NCBI RefSeq assembly: GCF_052115865.1
Contig: NZ_JBQKME010000004.1
Coordinates: 124,001-188,000, forward strand
Source: Fundicoccus_A sp052115865
GTDB taxonomy: Bacteria > Bacillota > Bacilli > Lactobacillales > Aerococcaceae
DNA: 64,000 bases
Direction of reading: 5' to 3'
Shown: positions 25,556-35,450 of the stretch, piece after piece
How the letters are laid out: every line of letters begins with the position of its first letter
How positions within the stretch are numbered: position 1 is the first letter of the stretch
Position numbers and translations under genes: made by a program
The notes under the pieces: model-generated
The model's database searches: none
Seen by the model: the letters and a program-made list of their open reading frames with translations, nothing else
Told to the model about the DNA's origin: nothing

Positions 25556-26977
25556 ATGAATATTAACGAAACAATTAAAATCCTTCCCAACGACCGCCAA
25601 TATCAATGGCAACAAATCGAATTTTTTGGATTTATTCATTTTGGAATGAATACGATGAATGATGTTGAATGGGGGGATGGTAGCGAGTCTCCCCAAGTAT
25701 TCAATCCCTCACAAGTTGATTGCTATCAATGGGTAAAAGCCTTTAAAGATGCTGGGATGAAAGCAGCTATTTTAACTTGTAAGCACCATGATGGTTTTTG
25801 TTTGTGGCCAAGCAAGTATACGCAACATTCAGTCGCTTCTTCACCTTGGAAAAATGGCCAAGGTGATTTAGTAGCTGAGTTTAGTCAAGCATGTCGAGAT
25901 TTGGATATGAAATTTGGTGTCTATTTATCACCTTGGGACCGTGCTGAAGCCACTTATGGTCAAGGGCAAGTTTATGATGATTATTTTGTCAATCAACTGG
26001 AAGAATTATTAACAAATTACGGAGAAGTCTTTGAAGTTTGGTTTGATGGTGCAAATGGTGAAGGACCTAATGGGAAAGTTCAACATTATGATTGGGATCG
26101 CTACTATGAGACCATTCATCGTCTTCAACCTGAAGCTGTTATTGCTATTAGTGGACCTGACGTACGTTGGGTAGGGAATGAAGCTGGTAAAACACGTGAA
26201 AATGAATGGAGCATTGTGCCTGTTCAGTATAGTGATCAAAAGTTTATTGCTGAACAATCCCAGCAAGTTGATGATGGTAAGTTTATTGAAAAATATGATG
26301 CTACTGATGAAGATTTGGGTAGCCGTGAACGTCTTGCAAATTACCAGGGTGAATTAATTTGGTTTCCAGCTGAAGTCGATACTTCTATCAGACCGGGTTG
26401 GTTTTACCATGAAGACCAAGATGATAAGGTACGTTCTGTAGAAGAGTTATTTACCATTTATAAAAAAGCCGTAGGTGGTAATTGTGCCTTCATCTTAAAT
26501 GTCCCCCCAAACAAAGAGGGGCAATTTGCACAAGTTGATATCGAACGATTACAAGCTTTAGGCCAACAAATCAAAAAGCTGAAACAAGTCACAGCAAAAG
26601 GCAGTGTCACTTACCACGCTTCATCCAATCAATTATTATTAGATACAGCTGAATTAAATAAACAGGGACTGTCAGATACATTTTGGTCTAATGAACCAAC
26701 GGATACACATCCATCTCTCAAGATAACATTAAGTGAAAAACAGGCAATCAACACTATCATACTTCAAGAACATATTTTAAAGAGTCAAAGAATTGAAAAC
26801 TTTAGCATTTATTATATGAACAATGGACAAAAACAACATTTATTAGATAGTGGTACAATTGGTTATCAAAGAATACTTGAGTTTGATACGATAAAAACAG
26901 ATGAGCTGATAATCGAATTCAAGTTATTCCGAGGCGAAGAGATTTATATCAATACCTTTGTTGTTGGTTTTCTATAA
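25556..26977 (+). CDS. Alpha-L-fucosidase (glycoside hydrolase family 29)
   Basis: It cleaves alpha-linked fucose. The N-terminal GH29 pattern is clear: FFGFIHFGMNTMNDVEWGDG, ILTCKHHDGFCLWPS and the nucleophile region FEVWFDGANGEGPNG (Asp). The last 100 residues resemble a small carbohydrate-binding beta domain. The length of 473 residues and lack of a signal peptide point to a cytoplasmic enzyme of the 1-3/1-4-fucosidase type; linkage preference is inferred only. Starts ATG at 25556, tightly coupled to the GH20 gene. Confidence 0.9.
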   Translation: MNINETIKILPNDRQYQWQQIEFFGFIHFGMNTMNDVEWGDGSESPQVFNPSQVDCYQWVKAFKDAGMKAAILTCKHHDGFCLWPSKYTQHSVASSPWKNGQGDLVAEFSQACRDLDMKFGVYLSPWDRAEATYGQGQVYDDYFVNQLEELLTNYGEVFEVWFDGANGEGPNGKVQHYDWDRYYETIHRLQPEAVIAISGPDVRWVGNEAGKTRENEWSIVPVQYSDQKFIAEQSQQVDDGKFIEKYDATDEDLGSRERLANYQGELIWFPAEVDTSIRPGWFYHEDQDDKVRSVEELFTIYKKAVGGNCAFILNVPPNKEGQFAQVDIERLQALGQQIKKLKQVTAKGSVTYHASSNQLLLDTAELNKQGLSDTFWSNEPTDTHPSLKITLSEKQAINTIILQEHILKSQRIENFSIYYMNNGQKQHLLDSGTIGYQRILEFDTIKTDELIIEFKLFRGEEIYINTFVVGFL

Positions 26978-26995
26978 TTAATTAAGGATCTAATT

Positions 26996-29265
26996 ATGTT
27001 AATTGATAATTATTTTGAAGATTATACTACATTTCAAGTGAATGCTTTACCAAGGCGGAATTATTTTATCCCCTATGCTTCAAGAGAAGAAGCTGATCTA
27101 TTAAATCGTCGTAAATCTAGTTATTATCATGATTTAAATGGGCAATGGCAATTTAAATATTTTGATAATGTGCGCTTGATTCCAGAAAAATACTGGTTAT
27201 CTGAATTCAAGGATAGTATTGAATATGACCAAATAGAAGTGCCAAGTACTTGGCAAATGAATGGTTATGATCAAATTCAATATACAAATGTGGAATATCC
27301 ATTTCCATTTAATCCACCTTATGTTCCTTATGATAATCCTGCAGGACTATATCATCGTAGCTTTACAATTGATAACTTTAATCCAAATAAAGATTACCAT
27401 CTTAACTTTGAAGGGGTCGATTCTGCCTTTTATATTTGGGTGAATGATAAATTTATTGGTTATGGTTCAATATCTCATAGCAACAATGAATTTGACATTA
27501 GTTCAGCTATAAAAGAAGGTGAAAACAATATTTCCATTCTAGTTTTAAATTGGTCATACGGTTCTTACTTTGAAGATCAAGATAAATTTAGATTTAGTGG
27601 TATTTACCGTGATATTTATTTACTTGAAAGAGCGGCTGAGCGTTTCAATCACTTCAATATCCATCAGAATTTAAATGATGATTTTCACAAGCAGAAATCC
27701 GTTTGGAACTACGTGATAGCCAAATCAAGGATAACTATCGTTATGTATTAGTAAGCCCGAATGGGAATACCCTAGAAGAAGGGGATTCAGCTGGCGAATT
27801 AATCTTAAATGTGTCTAATCCTAGCTTATGGAATGCTGAACAACCAAACTTATATCGCTTGTATATCCATGTAGGTGATGAGTGGTATCTACAAGAAATT
27901 GGCCTTAGACGACACGAAATTATTGGGACACAATACTATGTCAACGGTCAATCCATTAAATTCTCAGGTGTTAATCACCACGATACCCATCCTGAAAAAG
28001 CGTCTGCTGTTAATATTGAAGATCATCTTATTGATTTAAAATTAATGAAAGAGTATAACTTTAACGCTGTTCGAACCGCTCACTATCCTAAAACCGCAGA
28101 GTTTTATGAATTAACGGATCGTCTAGGTTTTTATGTGATGAGTGAAGCCGATATAGAGTGTCATGGAGTCGTTGACTTAATCGGTTTAGGTGGTTATGGC
28201 AACTATAATATGATGATGAATGATCCAGTTTATGAAGAAGCATTTGTTGAACGCATGATTGCTAGCATGGTGCCATTTATGAATTATAGCTCCATTGTTA
28301 TGTGGTCGGGTGGGAATGAGTGTGGTTATGGTTATAATTTTGAAAAAACAGGTGAAGTTGCTCGTCAAATAGATCCTATTCGTCCACTACACTATGAGGG
28401 TTGGTGGCATCGTGATCGTGAACGTGATAATGATTCCCAATATGTGGATGTTATTAGTCGTATGTATGCTTCAATTGAAGAAATGGATGAACTTTACTTT
28501 AATCCTGAAAATCCGATTGATCGTCCGTTTATGTTGTGTGAATATATTCACGCAATGGGTAATGGACCTGGTGATATTTTAGCGTATTATGAATCGATGC
28601 TAGCTCTCGATGAATTTATCGGTGGTTTTGTTTGGGAATGGGCAGATTATGCAGCAAATATTGCTGAATCTGAAAACGATGAACCATTATATTGTTATGG
28701 TGGCGATTTTAATGACTTCCCGCATTTTGACAATTTCTGTATGGATGGCCTTGTTTATCCAGACAGAACGCTACATACTGGCTTGCTTGACTATCAACAA
28801 ATATTTAGACCAGTAAGAATAACAAACGTCAACAAAGATGTAGGTTTAATTACTTTACGTAATCAATATGATTTTACAAGTTTAAATGACAATATTACAC
28901 TTGAACTTGAAGTTTATAATAAGCGTCTTGAAACAAACATTGACGATTTATACGAACCATATGTTAAACCACAGGAAAATGGTAGCCATAATGAAAGTAA
29001 AGAATTACAATTAACAAATGAATTGAATCTTAAGTTGAATTTCCAAAGCAATGATTCGTTTAGCTTCAATCTATCGCATTTTTCAACGCAGCAATTGACT
29101 GATACGCGCCTCCGTGATGAATTGATTAAAGAAGATTCAGTTTACCTACATATAGATACTCAACAGAGTGGAGTAGGTAGTGCAGCGTGTGGTCCTGAGT
29201 TAGCAGAAATTTATCGCCTAAATGACAATCATTTTGCTTTAAACTTCTCATTAAATATTAAATAA
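26996..29265 (+). pseudogene. lacZ: Beta-galactosidase (GH2, LacZ-type), single-base frameshift at 27682-27685
   Basis: The first frame (to 27751) encodes the GH2 sugar-binding domain (PRRNYFIPYASREEADLLNR; VPSTWQMNGYDQIQYTN). After DDF the homology moves to the frame continuing SQAEIRLELRDSQIKDN and running to 29265. That part contains the TIM barrel with acid/base WSGGNE and nucleophile region CEYIHAMGNGPGD, then a final beta-galactosidase domain (GVGSAACGPEL). One extra T in the T4 run at 27682-27685 restores a single frame of about 756 residues, short for LacZ. Either a sequencing indel or a null allele. Confidence 0.85.
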
Positions 29266-29280
29266 ATAATTGTATTAAAA

Positions 29281-29320
29281 AACAAGGCAAGAAGTTAAAT
29301 CTTCTGCCTTGTTTTTTTTA
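29281..29320 (+). terminator. Terminator of the gal/glycosidase operon
   Basis: AACAAGGCAAGAAG pairs with CTTCTGCCTTGTT (one bulge) followed by a long T run. Confidence 0.85.
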
Positions 29321-29970
29321 TTATTTAAGTTGCTTAAGTGCTTCTTTAATTTCTGTATTTCCTTGTGTCACATTAAACGATTGACCAATTGTTTCTGGTG
29401 TATCAAGAGCCGTGACAATAATTTTTGCAACATCTGCACGAGTAATACGGTCAATATTAATGTCTTCAAATGATTCAATGGCAATTTTTCCTATGCCATT
29501 GTCATCTGTCAATATATTAGGTTTCACAATTGTATAATCCAAGTTACTGTTAATTAAGGCTCGATCTGCATAATGCTTTGCCACATAATAGGGAACAATA
29601 GACTCCCAACTTTCACGATTTTCAGCGCCAAAAGCACTTAAGAGAATAAAACGTTTGATACCATTTTGTGCAGCTGCTTCCATAGCTTTAACAGCTCCAT
29701 CTAAATCAATTAATAGAGTCTTATCAGCACCAGTACTTCCTCCAGATCCAGCAGTAAAAATTACTGCATCAATATAAGTCATTAATTTTGCTAGAGTAGA
29801 GACCGAATCTTCTAAATTACCAAGACGCGTTTCAAATCCTTGCCCATTATATTTCTCTATTTGCTCTTCTTTACGTAAAAAGAGGACTGGATCATATGCT
29901 TTATTATTCTGAAGTTCTTGGCTGACTAGCTGCAAACTTTGCCATTTGCTCCAATAACTAAAACTTTCAT
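29321..29970 (-). pseudogene. NmrA-like NAD(P)-binding Rossmann protein, frame-shifted in the nucleotide-binding loop
   Basis: From ATG at 29970, with AAAGGAATTGATGAG upstream, the sequence reads MKVLVIGANGKV and then hits a stop. The frame that begins LQLVSQELQ at 29935 continues to 29321 and is a typical SDR/NmrA oxidoreductase (FTAGSGGSTGADKT; FILLSAFGAENRE; YTIVKPNILTD). The glycine-rich loop should read GANGKVGLQL; the gap is explained by a 4-base loss between short GTT/GTTT repeats. Without repair the loop is lost. It faces the gal operon convergently. Confidence 0.7.
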
Positions 29971-30144
29971 CTCATCAATTCCTTTCTATACTTAAAATAC
30001 CATAAGAATTAACACAGACAAAACTATCATCTTCACCATTGTTCGATGATTCACATGATAAAGATATTTGTGAATTGGTATTTTAACAAAAGTAAGTGCT
30101 TTCATTATGAAAACTGATGCTTTAAGCGTTTACTTGAAAATTAA

Positions 30145-30160
30145 TGTGATTTTTATCACA
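30145..30160 (+). promoter_or_regulatory. TGTGAT-TTTT-ATCACA palindrome, candidate Rex operator for adhE
   Basis: A perfect 6+6 palindrome 68 bases upstream of adhE. Rex, the NADH-responsive repressor of fermentation genes in Firmicutes, binds TTGTGAA-type palindromes and commonly controls adhE. A second loose pair (TTCACA near 30051 and TTGTGAA near 30068) lies further upstream. Confidence 0.55.
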
Positions 30161-30227
30161 AAAAAGCTTTACAAATCCTTGTGAATGTTTTAACATATAC
30201 TTGTAAAACAAATAGAGGAGAGATCAC

Positions 30228-32861
30228 ATGACTTTACAAGAAAAAATAAATTTAACTATTGAAGTTCCTTCCACGGAAGAAATGATTGATTCACTTGTCA
30301 CTAAAGCTCTAGAGGCATTAGATGATTATCAGAATTATGACCAAAAGCAAATTGATCATATTGTAGCAAAAGCTTCCATTGCTGCGCTCGACCAACATGG
30401 TAGTTTAGCTAAACATGCAATAGAAGAGACTGGTAGAGGAGTTTTTGAAGATAAAGCGACCAAAAACATCTTCGCTTGTGAACATGTGACCAACTATATG
30501 AAGAAACAAAAGACTGTGGGTATTATTTCTGAAGATGATGTGAGTGGCTTAATTGAAATTGCAGAACCTGTGGGTGTTGTTTGTGCAATTACACCAACGA
30601 CTAACCCAACTTCTACTACCATTTTTAAATCTTTAGTTGCTCTAAAAACAAGAAATCCAATTGTTTTTGCTTTCCATCCATCTGCACAGCAATCCTCTGC
30701 TCATGCAGCTCAAGTTGTAAAAAATGCAGCAATCGCTGCAGGTGCACCAGAAAATTGTATCCAATGGATTGAGTATCCATCTATGGATGCTACTAGTCAT
30801 TTAATGAATCATCCAGGTGTAGCAACTATTTTAGCTACAGGTGGTAATGCAATGGTTAAAGCGGCATATTCTTGTGGTAAACCAGCATTAGGAGTTGGAG
30901 CAGGGAATGTTCCAGCTTATATTGAAAAAACAGCAAATATTAAGCAAGCTGCAAGCGACCTTACATTAAGTAAATCTTTTGATAATGGTATGGTCTGTGC
31001 TTCAGAACAAGGAGTCATTGTTGACAAGGAAGTGTATGAAGCATTTAAAAATGAAATGCTTTCCTATCATGCTTTTGTAGTCAATGCAAAAGAAAAAGAA
31101 AAATTAGAAAAATTCTGTTTTGGTGTCACTGCATATAGTGAGAATGTTGCTGAAGCAAAACTAAATTCAAATATAGTTGGAAAATCTGCTGTATGGATTG
31201 CAGATCAAGCAGGGTTTAAAGTACCAGAAGGAACTAATATCTTAATTGTTGAAGTAGAAGAAGTTGGTGAAGTCGAACCAATGACTCGTGAAAAATTGTC
31301 TCCTATTTTAGCAATGGTAGAATCCTCATCAACTGCAGATGGAATCTCAAAAGCAGTACAAATGGTTAATTTCAATGGCTTAGGACACTCAGCTGCTATT
31401 CATACTGCAGACAATGAAATAGTTAAAGAATTTGCTAAACAAGTTAAAGCGATTCGGGTAATCTGGAATTCACCATCAACCTTCGGAGGGATAGGTGATG
31501 TGTATAATGCCTTTATTCCTTCATTAACACTAGGATGTGGTTCATACGGTGGAAACTCTGTAGGTGACAATGTCAGCGTCTTTAACTTATTGAATATTAA
31601 AAAGGTAGGGAGAAGACGTAACAATATGCAATGGTTTAAAGTGCCACCTAAAGTTTATTTTGAACGTAATTCAATTACATACTTGAAATCTATGCGTAAT
31701 ATTAGCCGTGTAATGATTGTCACAGATAAATCAATGGTAAAACTTGGCTTTACAAGTAAAATTATTCAACAATTAGAAGCTAGACCTAACGAGGTTATCT
31801 ATCAAATCTTTAGTGACGTTGAGCCGGATCCTGATATTACAACAGTGAGACGTGGGGCGGAAGATATGAATGCTTTCCAACCTGATACAATTATTGCACT
31901 AGGTGGAGGTTCCGTAATGGATGCTGCAAAAGTAATGTGGCTATTTTATGAGCAACCTGAGATTGATTTTAAAGATTTAGTTCAAAAGTTTTTAGATATC
32001 CGTAAAAGAGCTGTTCGTTTCCCTGAGTTAGGTGAAAAAGCAAAATATGTAGGAATCCCAACTACCTCAGGAACTGGATCAGAAGTTACACCATTTGCTG
32101 TTATTTCGGATAAAAGTAAAAATATGAAATATCCTTTAGCAGACTATTCACTGGTACCAAATGTGGCTATCGTTGACCCAGTTCTAGTTGAAACAGTACC
32201 TACTTCAGTTGCTGCTGATACAGGAATGGATGTCTTAACTCACGCAATTGAAGCATATGTCTCAGTCATGGCAAGTGATTTTACTGATGGATTAGCGCTA
32301 CAAGCTATTCAGTTAGTTTTTGATAATCTGGAAAAATCAGTCTTAGAACACGATTCTGAAGCAAGAGAAAAGATGCATAATGCTTCTACACTTGCTGGGA
32401 TGGCTTTCGGTAATGCCTTTTTAGGAATCTGTCACTCAATGGCCCATAAAATAGGTGGCTTTTACGACACAGTTCATGGTAGAACTAATGCGATTCTATT
32501 ACCCTTTGTCATTGAATATAATGGACAAAAACCGTCCAAACAAGCCAATTGGCCTAAATACAATTATTATCAAGCAGATGTAAGATACCAAACGATTGCC
32601 AAACAACTTGGCTTACCAGCAAAGACAGCTGAAGAAGGGGTGAAGTCATTAGCCAAGGCAGTTTTTGATTTAGGATGTCGCGTTGGTATCGAAATGAATC
32701 TAAAAGCACAAGGTGTCGATCAAATTGATTTAGAAAATCGAGCGACTGAAATTGCTTATCTCGCTTTTGAAGACCAATGTACCCCTGTTAATCCACGACT
32801 AGCCCTAGTCAGTGATATGGCTGAAATAATAAAGAAAGCATATGACGGTTATCAAGCGTAA
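30228..32861 (+). CDS. adhE: Bifunctional acetaldehyde-CoA/alcohol dehydrogenase
   Basis: It reduces acetyl-CoA to acetaldehyde and then ethanol, regenerating NAD during fermentation. The first 420 residues are an aldehyde dehydrogenase domain with catalytic cysteine in NGMVCASEQ. The second half is an iron-dependent alcohol dehydrogenase (GGGSVMDAAKVMW; TTSGTGSEVTPFAV; metal-binding histidines in DVLTHAIEAY and HSMAHKIGGFYDTVHG). The length of 877 residues is normal. AGAGGAG precedes ATG. It completes the PflB branch. Confidence 0.97.
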   Translation: MTLQEKINLTIEVPSTEEMIDSLVTKALEALDDYQNYDQKQIDHIVAKASIAALDQHGSLAKHAIEETGRGVFEDKATKNIFACEHVTNYMKKQKTVGIISEDDVSGLIEIAEPVGVVCAITPTTNPTSTTIFKSLVALKTRNPIVFAFHPSAQQSSAHAAQVVKNAAIAAGAPENCIQWIEYPSMDATSHLMNHPGVATILATGGNAMVKAAYSCGKPALGVGAGNVPAYIEKTANIKQAASDLTLSKSFDNGMVCASEQGVIVDKEVYEAFKNEMLSYHAFVVNAKEKEKLEKFCFGVTAYSENVAEAKLNSNIVGKSAVWIADQAGFKVPEGTNILIVEVEEVGEVEPMTREKLSPILAMVESSSTADGISKAVQMVNFNGLGHSAAIHTADNEIVKEFAKQVKAIRVIWNSPSTFGGIGDVYNAFIPSLTLGCGSYGGNSVGDNVSVFNLLNIKKVGRRRNNMQWFKVPPKVYFERNSITYLKSMRNISRVMIVTDKSMVKLGFTSKIIQQLEARPNEVIYQIFSDVEPDPDITTVRRGAEDMNAFQPDTIIALGGGSVMDAAKVMWLFYEQPEIDFKDLVQKFLDIRKRAVRFPELGEKAKYVGIPTTSGTGSEVTPFAVISDKSKNMKYPLADYSLVPNVAIVDPVLVETVPTSVAADTGMDVLTHAIEAYVSVMASDFTDGLALQAIQLVFDNLEKSVLEHDSEAREKMHNASTLAGMAFGNAFLGICHSMAHKIGGFYDTVHGRTNAILLPFVIEYNGQKPSKQANWPKYNYYQADVRYQTIAKQLGLPAKTAEEGVKSLAKAVFDLGCRVGIEMNLKAQGVDQIDLENRATEIAYLAFEDQCTPVNPRLALVSDMAEIIKKAYDGYQA

Positions 32862-32984
32862 AACCATTTAAATAAATATCACCTTAAAAAATAATTAAAT
32901 AAAGAGTCACCTTTGTATCTTACTTCTAAAATTGGGTATAATTAACTTTAACAGTTTAGAAAGAAGAACGAGGTGATTTTTTTT

Positions 32985-33797
32985 ATGAAAAAGCTGCTCT
33001 TAAGTATTATGGGGATTTTATCTTTCTTTGTATTTGCCAATTTTGCTTTGAACAAAAAATTAAAAATTGTTAATTACCGATACCACCATGAAAATATTAA
33101 AACCCCTGTTAAAATTGTTGTTTTAACGGATTTGCATAATAACCTATATGGAAAAAAACAAGAAGAACTTATTAAGCCAATAAAAGAAATCAATCCCGAT
33201 TTAATTTTACTAGTTGGTGATTTATTTGAAGTTAACAATGGAACAGAAAATACGCGTTATTTACTTGAATGGGTTGGAGCAAATTATCCAAGTTATTTTG
33301 TAACGGGTAACCATGAGTATTACACTAAAGAAGTGAATACATTAAAAAATATTGTAGAAAGTTATCAGATTCAAGTTTTAGATGGTAAAGTTGATTTGCT
33401 TGAAATTGGTGATACACAATTACAAATTGGAGGAATCGATGATGGCAAGCACAGCAGTAATTATCCTTATCAATTACGACAACTTTCTGAAAGTTATGAT
33501 TCAACCTTAGATAGTTACAATATCTTATTAAGTCATCGTCCAGAGATATTTAATGATTTTAAGGATTTACCGATAGATTTAATTTTGTCTGGCCATGCTC
33601 ATGGTGGGCAAGTACGAATTCCTTTCATTTTAAATGGCTTATTTGCACCTGATCAAGGGTTTTTTCCTAAATATGCTGGTGGCGAATATCATTTAGGGGA
33701 TAGGCAGTTGGTTGTGAGTCGTGGATTAATTTTTCAAAACCAACTTCCTAGAATTTTTAATCGGCCAGAATTGGTGACGATTGTACTTGGCGAGTAA
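32985..33797 (+). CDS. Membrane-anchored metallophosphoesterase (YkuE-like)
   Basis: Calcineurin-type phosphoesterase motifs are complete: VVLTDLHNNLYG, LLVGDLFE, VTGNHEYY, LLSHRP and LSGHAHGGQVRIPF. A single N-terminal hydrophobic helix should anchor it. ATG at 32985 is chosen because GAGGTG lies 9 bases upstream; an in-frame GTG at 32973 overlaps that site. TTGTAT-18-TATAAT (32913-32942) is a plausible promoter. The substrate is not evident; relatives hydrolyse phosphodiesters or lipid phosphates. Confidence 0.87.
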   Translation: MKKLLLSIMGILSFFVFANFALNKKLKIVNYRYHHENIKTPVKIVVLTDLHNNLYGKKQEELIKPIKEINPDLILLVGDLFEVNNGTENTRYLLEWVGANYPSYFVTGNHEYYTKEVNTLKNIVESYQIQVLDGKVDLLEIGDTQLQIGGIDDGKHSSNYPYQLRQLSESYDSTLDSYNILLSHRPEIFNDFKDLPIDLILSGHAHGGQVRIPFILNGLFAPDQGFFPKYAGGEYHLGDRQLVVSRGLIFQNQLPRIFNRPELVTIVLGE

Positions 33798-33803
33798 ATG
33801 AAA

Positions 33804-33836
33804 AAAACGTAGCTGTTTCAATAACAGCCACGTTTT
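33804..33836 (+). terminator. Terminator after metallophosphoesterase
   Basis: AAAACGT-A-GCTGTT pairs with AACAGC-C-ACGTTTT (opposed A/C mismatch), followed by an AT-rich tail. Confidence 0.7.
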
Positions 33837-33891
33837 AAATTTAACAAAACCATTGCTAAAAAAATATATGCTAAGAGGTTGAAATTATAAT

Positions 33892-34512
33892 ATGAAAGAT
33901 TTTCGTAAAGGTATTAAACTTTTTAAAGAGAATGATTTTACAATCAACCATGAGCTTTATGAATCATTGAGTGATTCACAATCACCGCATACACTTTTTA
34001 TTAGTTGTTCTGATTCAAGGGTCAGCCCTGAAAGACTGATGCAAGCTTATCCCGGTGAATTATTTCAGTTAAGAAATATCGCAAATATTGTACCACCATT
34101 TGATCATAGTTATGAAAATATTGAAGCAGCATCTGTTATTGAATTTGCACTAAAAGTACTAGAAGTGGATAATATCATCGTATGCGGTCATTCCAACTGT
34201 GGTGGGTGTGCTGCCGCAATAAATCCAGATTTTGATTCAGAATTGTTACCCTATACTGCAGACTGGATAACACAATTACATGATTTAAGTGCAGAAATCA
34301 ATGATATTTATCCTGAAATTTCTCCAGACGATAAAGCAAAAAAATTGGAACAACTTAATGTTAAGCAACAATTATCAAATTTAATGACATTTCCTACAAT
34401 TAGGCAAAAAGTAGAACAGGGGACACTGACTATAAATGGCTGGCACTACCATATTGGAACAGGTGAAATTTATATTTACAATTCACTGGGCCAAGATTTT
34501 GAATTAGGTTAA
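33892..34512 (+). CDS. Beta-class carbonic anhydrase
   Basis: It interconverts carbon dioxide and bicarbonate. The zinc ligands are visible in ISCSDSRVSPERL (Cys, and the Asp-Arg dyad) and VCGHSNCGGCAA (His and Cys). The 206-residue length is typical. It would supply bicarbonate for carboxylations. It overlaps the convergent next gene by 4 bases, and I see no hairpin terminator between them. Confidence 0.93.
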   Translation: MKDFRKGIKLFKENDFTINHELYESLSDSQSPHTLFISCSDSRVSPERLMQAYPGELFQLRNIANIVPPFDHSYENIEAASVIEFALKVLEVDNIIVCGHSNCGGCAAAINPDFDSELLPYTADWITQLHDLSAEINDIYPEISPDDKAKKLEQLNVKQQLSNLMTFPTIRQKVEQGTLTINGWHYHIGTGEIYIYNSLGQDFELG

Positions 34513-35252
34513 TTTACTACTAAAGATTGGTTGGTTTTCTCTAAATAAAAATCAATGATAGGTTTGATATCAAGGACATATTGATTGATACCTTGGTATT
34601 CACCATTCTCGTCATACATGCCACGGTAATAGTGTACAACATATTCATCGTCATTACTGGTTGGCATGACGACTGGAACAACTTCTTGTGTACGGTTTCT
34701 AAGTGAATGAACTACCCAAGCCACATAATTATGAATCATTTCTGGATGTGAGCCTCCTAAAGGATCACCAATTTCTTCAATTGTCCGAGCTACGAGCATC
34801 TCTTCAGCATCCTTAGTTTTGTTAAAGTATAAAAACTGATTGTTGCTATCAACAAATGAAGATTCGAAAGGCATAGTTTTTAAAAAGTTATTTATTTGAT
34901 TAACTGTTAGTATTCCACTGTCTAACTGGACATAGGTGTCACCGCTGACAGCATTTGTCATTTTAATAGCTTTTTCCAACCATTCTGGATCTTTTTTATC
35001 AATCTTTAAAGTTGTGTTAATTTCTCCACTGGCAGATAAATCTTCTAATTCAGCAGCTTCTTCAGGACTAACATCTCCAAAATCTCCATACATTTCTTCA
35101 TCTAAAGGTCTTTCGGATGCACCACTTGTTACATCTTGCGAACTAGCTAATGTACGCATAATCATAGGTAACTTTTTAACACCATATGAAACTCCAATAT
35201 ATAATACAATACCTAATATTGCACCTAATAAAATATACTTAAAATTCTTCAT
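34509..35252 (-). CDS. Exported or membrane-anchored protein of unknown function
   Basis: The 247-residue protein starts with a hydrophobic helix (ILLGAILGIVLYIGVSYGV) followed by an acidic, Ser/Glu-rich linker and a soluble domain of about 170 residues. I do not recognise the domain. A GGAGATATT ribosome binding site precedes ATG. It is convergent with the carbonic anhydrase. Confidence 0.7.
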   Translation of the reverse strand: MKNFKYILLGAILGIVLYIGVSYGVKKLPMIMRTLASSQDVTSGASERPLDEEMYGDFGDVSPEEAAELEDLSASGEINTTLKIDKKDPEWLEKAIKMTNAVSGDTYVQLDSGILTVNQINNFLKTMPFESSFVDSNNQFLYFNKTKDAEEMLVARTIEEIGDPLGGSHPEMIHNYVAWVVHSLRNRTQEVVPVVMPTSNDDEYVVHYYRGMYDENGEYQGINQYVLDIKPIIDFYLEKTNQSLVVN

Positions 35253-35450
35253 AATATCTCCTTACGGTTAATTTTCACTTTATTTATTATATAAATAATA
35301 TTTATATATTTCAACAGTGTTTATCTATAAATGTGAAAATTTTGCTTTAAGCATTGATTTTAAAACCGTTTTGATTTTATAATGGTATAATTGTTTGTAA
35401 TAAATCATTGAATTGTATAAGTTAGTTTATTTTAGAAAGGGATGGATAGA

